DNA from: DALYLB01 sp046154695
GTDB taxonomy: Bacteria; Acidobacteriota; Blastocatellia; RBC074
NCBI GenBank assembly: GCA_046154695.1
Contig: JBJXFI010000304.1
Location: 1 to 27,250 of the forward strand
Length of the DNA stretch: 27,250 nucleotides
Reading direction: 5' to 3'
Shown here: positions 23,705-27,250 of the stretch, piece after piece
Position numbering within the stretch: position 1 is the first letter of the stretch
Layout: each line of letters begins with the position of its first letter
The notes under the pieces: generated by a model
Databases searched by the model: none
What the model was told of the DNA's origin: nothing
Seen by the model: the letters and a program-made list of their open reading frames with translations, nothing else
Program-made: the position numbers and the translations under genes

Positions 23705-25672
23705 ATGATGGAATCCATATTTGGGCAGGATGGACTGATCGCCCGACATCACCCGGAGTACGAATACCGGCCGGGGCAGGTGGCAATGTCCCTGGCGGTC
23801 GCCGATGCCCTGGAGAATCGCCATCACCTGCTGGTGGAGGCGGGGACGGGGACGGGAAAGACGATGGCCTATCTCGTGCCCGCGATCGCGCTCGGGCGGC
23901 GCGTGATCATCTCGACGGGCACGAAAAACCTGCAGGAGCAGCTCTTTTACAAGGACATTCCATTCCTGCAAAAGTTCCTGCCGCGAAAGTTCAAGGCCAC
24001 GATCCTCAAGGGTCGCTCGAATTATGTCTGCCTGAACCGGCTGAAGCAGGCCGAGAACGCGCCCGTGCTGGAGGGGATGGAGGAGGCCAGGCATTTCGAG
24101 ATGGTCAATCAATGGGCCTATGAGAGCCAGACGGGCGATCGCGCGGAGCTGACGCAGCTGCCGGAGAACGCGCCGTTCTGGCGCCATATCGACGCCCGGT
24201 CGGATATCTGCATCGGGCAGAAATGCCCGAGCTTCGACCCCTGTTTCATCACACGGATGCGGCAGAGCGCGCTCGAATCGGACATCGTGATCGTCAATCA
24301 TCATCTCTTTTTCGCCGATCTGGCGCTGCGCGACAAGGAGTGGGGGCAGGTGCTGCCCGATTACGGCGCGGTGATCTTCGATGAGGCGCACCAGATCGAG
24401 GATATCGCCGCGCAGTATTTCGGCGCGTCGGTCTCGTCCTATCAGATCGAGGATCTGATAGGCGACATCTCGCGGCTGATGATCAACGATGTCGAGGCCT
24501 CGCGGGAGCTGGTCAAGGCCGGCGCGCGCGTGATGCGGATGGCCGACACGTTCTGGATGAACTTCAGCGGCGATGGGGCGATGGGCGGCTACAGCAGCGA
24601 AGGGCGGTTCATTATCCGGCCGCAGATGTTCGTCATCAAGAACCGCGACGGAAGCACGCGGCCGACCGAGGCCGGCGACCGCTATGTCAATCTTCGAACG
24701 GCGCTCGAACGGCTGCGCGGCGCGCAGCAGGTGGTGAAGGAGGCGCCGCCCGAGATGGAGGCGCTGGTTCGGCGGACCGAGCAGGTCCTGTTCGATCTGG
24801 ATTTCATTCTGCTCGGCAATGACGAGACCTTCGTCAACTGGTGCGAGCGGCGCGGGCGCGGAATCTTTCTGACCGCGACGCCGATCGACGCCTCCGGCAT
24901 CCTCAACGACCGCCTCTTCAACGAGATCGAGAGCGTCATCCTGACCTCGGCGACGCTTACGAGCGGCGGTTCGTTCGACTTCATACGCAAGCGCCTGGGG
25001 ATGGAGCAGGCCGAGGAGCTTGTCGCGGAATCGAATTACGTGTACGAGAAGCAGGCCCTGCTCTACCTTCCGCCGAAGATGCCCGATCCGCGCGACGGCT
25101 CGTATGCGCGCGCCGCGGCCGAGGAGATCGTCGGAATCCTCATCGCCAGCCAGGGGCGGGCCTTCGTGCTCTGCACCAGCTATTCCCAGATGCAGAATCT
25201 TCGCGAACTGGTCGAGCCCCGCATCGATTTTCCCGTTCTGATGCAGGGCGAGGGATCGCGCTCGGGCCTGCTCGACCGGTTTCGCGAGACGCCCAACGCC
25301 GTCCTCTTCGCGACGTCGAGCTTCTGGCAGGGCGTCGATGTTCGCGGCGAGGCGCTTTCGTGCGTCATCATCGACAAGCTGCCGTTCGCGGTCCCCTCCG
25401 ACCCGGTGATCGCCGCGCGCCAGAGCTACATCGAGAAGCGGGGCGGCAGCAGCTTTTATGAATATTCGGTCCCCTCGGCGATCATCAGCCTGAAGCAGGG
25501 AATCGGCCGCCTGATCCGGGGCGCGACCGACCGCGGCGTCCTCTCGATTCTCGATCCGCGCATGACCACGAAGGCCTATGGCCAGCAGTTTCTGCGTAGC
25601 CTGCCTCCCGCGCGCGTGACGCGTCGAATCGAGGATGTGGAGGACTTTTTTGCCGCCGGTTGTAAGACCTGA
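23705..25672 (+). CDS. DinG/XPD-family ATP-dependent DNA helicase with 4Fe-4S cysteines
   Basis: This superfamily 2 helicase of 655 residues moves 5'-3' on single-stranded DNA and removes structures such as R-loops or G-quadruplexes in related enzymes. Walker A is EAGTGTGKT (45-53) and the Walker B/DEAH box is at 226-229 (FDEAHQIED). Four cysteines, C109, C169, C174 and C180, have the spacing of the XPD/DinG iron-sulfur cluster. SATLTSGGSF and QGIGRLIR (598-605) are late helicase motifs. AAGGGG lies 9 bp before ATG 23705. The length fits YoaA/DinG without the extra N-terminal exonuclease of the Bacillus form. The nearest neighbours are unrelated, so its role is taken from the family. Confidence 0.95.
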   Translation: MMESIFGQDGLIARHHPEYEYRPGQVAMSLAVADALENRHHLLVEAGTGTGKTMAYLVPAIALGRRVIISTGTKNLQEQLFYKDIPFLQKFLPRKFKATILKGRSNYVCLNRLKQAENAPVLEGMEEARHFEMVNQWAYESQTGDRAELTQLPENAPFWRHIDARSDICIGQKCPSFDPCFITRMRQSALESDIVIVNHHLFFADLALRDKEWGQVLPDYGAVIFDEAHQIEDIAAQYFGASVSSYQIEDLIGDISRLMINDVEASRELVKAGARVMRMADTFWMNFSGDGAMGGYSSEGRFIIRPQMFVIKNRDGSTRPTEAGDRYVNLRTALERLRGAQQVVKEAPPEMEALVRRTEQVLFDLDFILLGNDETFVNWCERRGRGIFLTATPIDASGILNDRLFNEIESVILTSATLTSGGSFDFIRKRLGMEQAEELVAESNYVYEKQALLYLPPKMPDPRDGSYARAAAEEIVGILIASQGRAFVLCTSYSQMQNLRELVEPRIDFPVLMQGEGSRSGLLDRFRETPNAVLFATSSFWQGVDVRGEALSCVIIDKLPFAVPSDPVIAARQSYIEKRGGSSFYEYSVPSAIISLKQGIGRLIRGATDRGVLSILDPRMTTKAYGQQFLRSLPPARVTRRIEDVEDFFAAGCKT

Positions 25673-25688
25673 CCCTCGTCGCTATGAT
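25660..25688 (+). promoter_or_regulatory. Promoter for the M20 peptidase gene inside the helicase 3' end
   Basis: TTGTAA (25660-25665) and TATGAT (25683-25688) are separated by exactly 17 bp. The -35 and most of the spacer overlap the last codons and stop of the helicase gene. Transcription would start near 25695, about 40 bp before ATG 25736. Confidence 0.6.
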
Positions 25689-25735
25689 TCACCCCGCTGA
25701 ATTCGGAACCTGAACCACGACGGAGAAAAAACACT

Positions 25736-27139
25736 ATGCCTTCGATTCGACGAGCCGCCTCGTGCGGCTTGCTGATGGCGGTCCTCGCCTGTCCGGCTTT
25801 CACGGCTCCGAACGGGCTCAACTGGGAGCGGATCCAACTGGAAGCGATCGAGCTGTTCGTGCAGTATCTGCGCATCGAGACGGCCAACCCGCCGGGGAAT
25901 GAGATTCGCGCGGCCCGCTTTTTCGCCGAGATCTGCAGGCGGGAAGGCATCGAGCACCAGGTCTTCGAACCGTCCCCCGGCCGCGGAACGATCTGGGCGC
26001 GGATCCGCGGAGACGGCAGCCGGCGGCCGATCATCCTGCTCAATCACCTGGACGTGGTTCCGAACAACCGCGAGTTCTGGACGGTCGATCCCTTCGGCGG
26101 CGTGATCAGGGACGGATTCATTTACGGGCGCGGCGCGCTCGATATGAAATCGCTCGGGATGGCCGAGTTTATGACGCTGCTGACGCTCAAGCGCGCGCGG
26201 GTCAAGCTCACCCGCGACGTCATTTTTCTAGGGACGGCCGATGAGGAGGCCGGCGGGCTCGAAGGCGCGGGCTGGTTCGTCCGGAATCATCCCGCGCTGC
26301 TCGACAAGGCGGAATTTCTGCTCAACGAGGGCGGCGGAAACCTGATCGACCCCGAGGGAAAGGTGCTCGCCGTGGGTGTTGGGCCGTCGGAAAAGACGCC
26401 CGCCTGGCTCCGCCTGACGGCCAACGGGACGGCCGGGCACGCCTCGCTTCCGCGCCCCGATTCCGCGGTCACGCGGCTGATCCGCGCCCTGAACCGGCTT
26501 CTCGATTACGCGCCGCCGATCAAGCTCACGCCCGTCGTCGAGGAATCGTTCCGCTCCTCGGCGGCGCTGCGCGCGGCGCCCGCCCGCGAGAAATTTCTGC
26601 GCATCCGCGAATCGATCCAGGACCCGGATTTCCTGCGCGCGCTCGAAGCCGATCCCGCGCAAAAAGCCCTGCTGCACAATACGATCTCGGTCACGGTTCT
26701 TCAGGGAAGCAACAAGATCAACATCATTCCCCCTTCGGCGCACGCCGACATCGACACGCGGCTCGTCCCCGGCGAGCGGCTCGATGCGTGGATCGCCGAA
26801 TTGAAAAGCGTCATCCGCGACGACAGCATCCGGATCGAGCCGATCCTCGCCTTCAACGCCAACGCGTCGCCCGTGGACACGGCGCTGGTCAGGGCGGTCG
26901 GCGAGATCGTGCGGGACCGATACCCGGGCGCCGTCATCTCGTATCCCGTCCAGGCGGGCTTCACCGACTGCCACTACTTCCGGGACCTCGGAATTCACAG
27001 CTACGGCTTTTCGCCCTTCCTCGCCGCCCCCCGCGAGCTGGGAACAGGCGTCCACGGCAACGACGAGCGCATCGGCCTCAAGGCCTTCGCCGAAGGCGTC
27101 CGGTTCTTCTATGAAGTGGTCGAGCGGACGGCGCGATGA
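25736..27139 (+). CDS. Exported M20-family metallopeptidase (ArgE/DapE/carboxypeptidase type)
   Basis: This dinuclear-zinc peptidase/deacylase of 467 residues has a signal peptide (about 1-24, cleavage near FTA). Visible ligands are H104 (LNHLDVVPN), bridging D136 (GALDMKS), E170 (catalytic base) and E171 (ADEEAGG), E198 (NEGGGN) and H440 (GVHGNDERIG). The dimerisation-type lid domain occupies about 220-340. The family splits amino acids or acyl groups from peptides and N-acyl amino acids; an extracytoplasmic carboxypeptidase/aminoacylase role is likely. GGAG precedes ATG 25736 at a longish distance (about 10-11 bp). It has its own promoter, so it is probably not dependent on the helicase transcript. 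A 7-bp tandem repeat begins 5 bp after the stop. Confidence 0.93.
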   Translation: MPSIRRAASCGLLMAVLACPAFTAPNGLNWERIQLEAIELFVQYLRIETANPPGNEIRAARFFAEICRREGIEHQVFEPSPGRGTIWARIRGDGSRRPIILLNHLDVVPNNREFWTVDPFGGVIRDGFIYGRGALDMKSLGMAEFMTLLTLKRARVKLTRDVIFLGTADEEAGGLEGAGWFVRNHPALLDKAEFLLNEGGGNLIDPEGKVLAVGVGPSEKTPAWLRLTANGTAGHASLPRPDSAVTRLIRALNRLLDYAPPIKLTPVVEESFRSSAALRAAPAREKFLRIRESIQDPDFLRALEADPAQKALLHNTISVTVLQGSNKINIIPPSAHADIDTRLVPGERLDAWIAELKSVIRDDSIRIEPILAFNANASPVDTALVRAVGEIVRDRYPGAVISYPVQAGFTDCHYFRDLGIHSYGFSPFLAAPRELGTGVHGNDERIGLKAFAEGVRFFYEVVERTAR

Positions 27140-27141
27140 TG

Positions 27142-27250
<109 letters not shown>

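Overview
The window is a GC-rich bacterial chromosome segment with a dense, non-phage, non-plasmid gene set. It holds 18 protein-coding genes that I can support and no rRNA, tRNA, CRISPR or transposase gene. The gene content points to Acidobacteriota, probably a Solibacter/Bryobacter-like or Blastocatellia-like lineage. The main reasons are an Oar-type TonB receptor with an N-terminal carboxypeptidase-regulatory domain, many exported TPR proteins, exported DinB proteins, cysteine-type sulfatases and M1/M20/S15-type exported hydrolases. The taxonomic call is inference, because no marker gene is present.

Left part (1-7604): a 5'-truncated M14-type deacylase/carboxypeptidase gene is followed by two exported sulfatases. 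The second sulfatase overlaps the first by ATGA, so the three genes look like one transcription unit. Next comes a large outer-membrane TonB-dependent receptor with its own leader. That leader carries a perfect GntR/FadR-like palindrome, and a very strong intrinsic terminator follows the gene. Together this looks like uptake plus periplasmic desulfation/deacylation of a sulfated substrate.

Middle (7605-16177): a carbonyl-reductase-like SDR; a secreted protein made of three tandem DUF4177-like repeats; a secreted helical/TPR-like protein; a stand-alone McjB-like (lasso B2) transglutaminase-fold protein; a secreted M1-peptidase-like protein that has lost all three zinc ligands and ends in TPRs; a secreted protein of unknown function; and an alkylation-repair operon (Ada-N/AraC/AlkA fusion followed by Ogt/MGMT). 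A 225-bp gap beside the repair operon holds two related REP-like palindromes.

Right part (16178-27250): a peptidoglycan-binding-domain protein and an HtrA/Deg protease on the minus strand; a divergently transcribed CocE/X-Pro-type hydrolase with a 16-bp perfect palindrome in its leader; a secreted carboxypeptidase-regulatory/coiled-coil/TPR protein; two tandem exported DinB paralogues; a DinG/XPD-type iron-sulfur helicase; and an exported M20 metallopeptidase with its own promoter inside the end of the helicase gene. The window ends in a 7-bp tandem repeat of 15 perfect copies.

Most genes act in the cell envelope (about 13 of 18 have a signal peptide or N-terminal membrane anchor). The exceptions are the SDR, the McjB-like protein, the two repair proteins and the helicase. 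The most unusual items are the zinc-less M1 pseudo-peptidase fused to TPRs, the triple-repeat secreted protein, the orphan McjB-like protein, the operator upstream of the TonB receptor and the two sulfatases with different active-site motifs.
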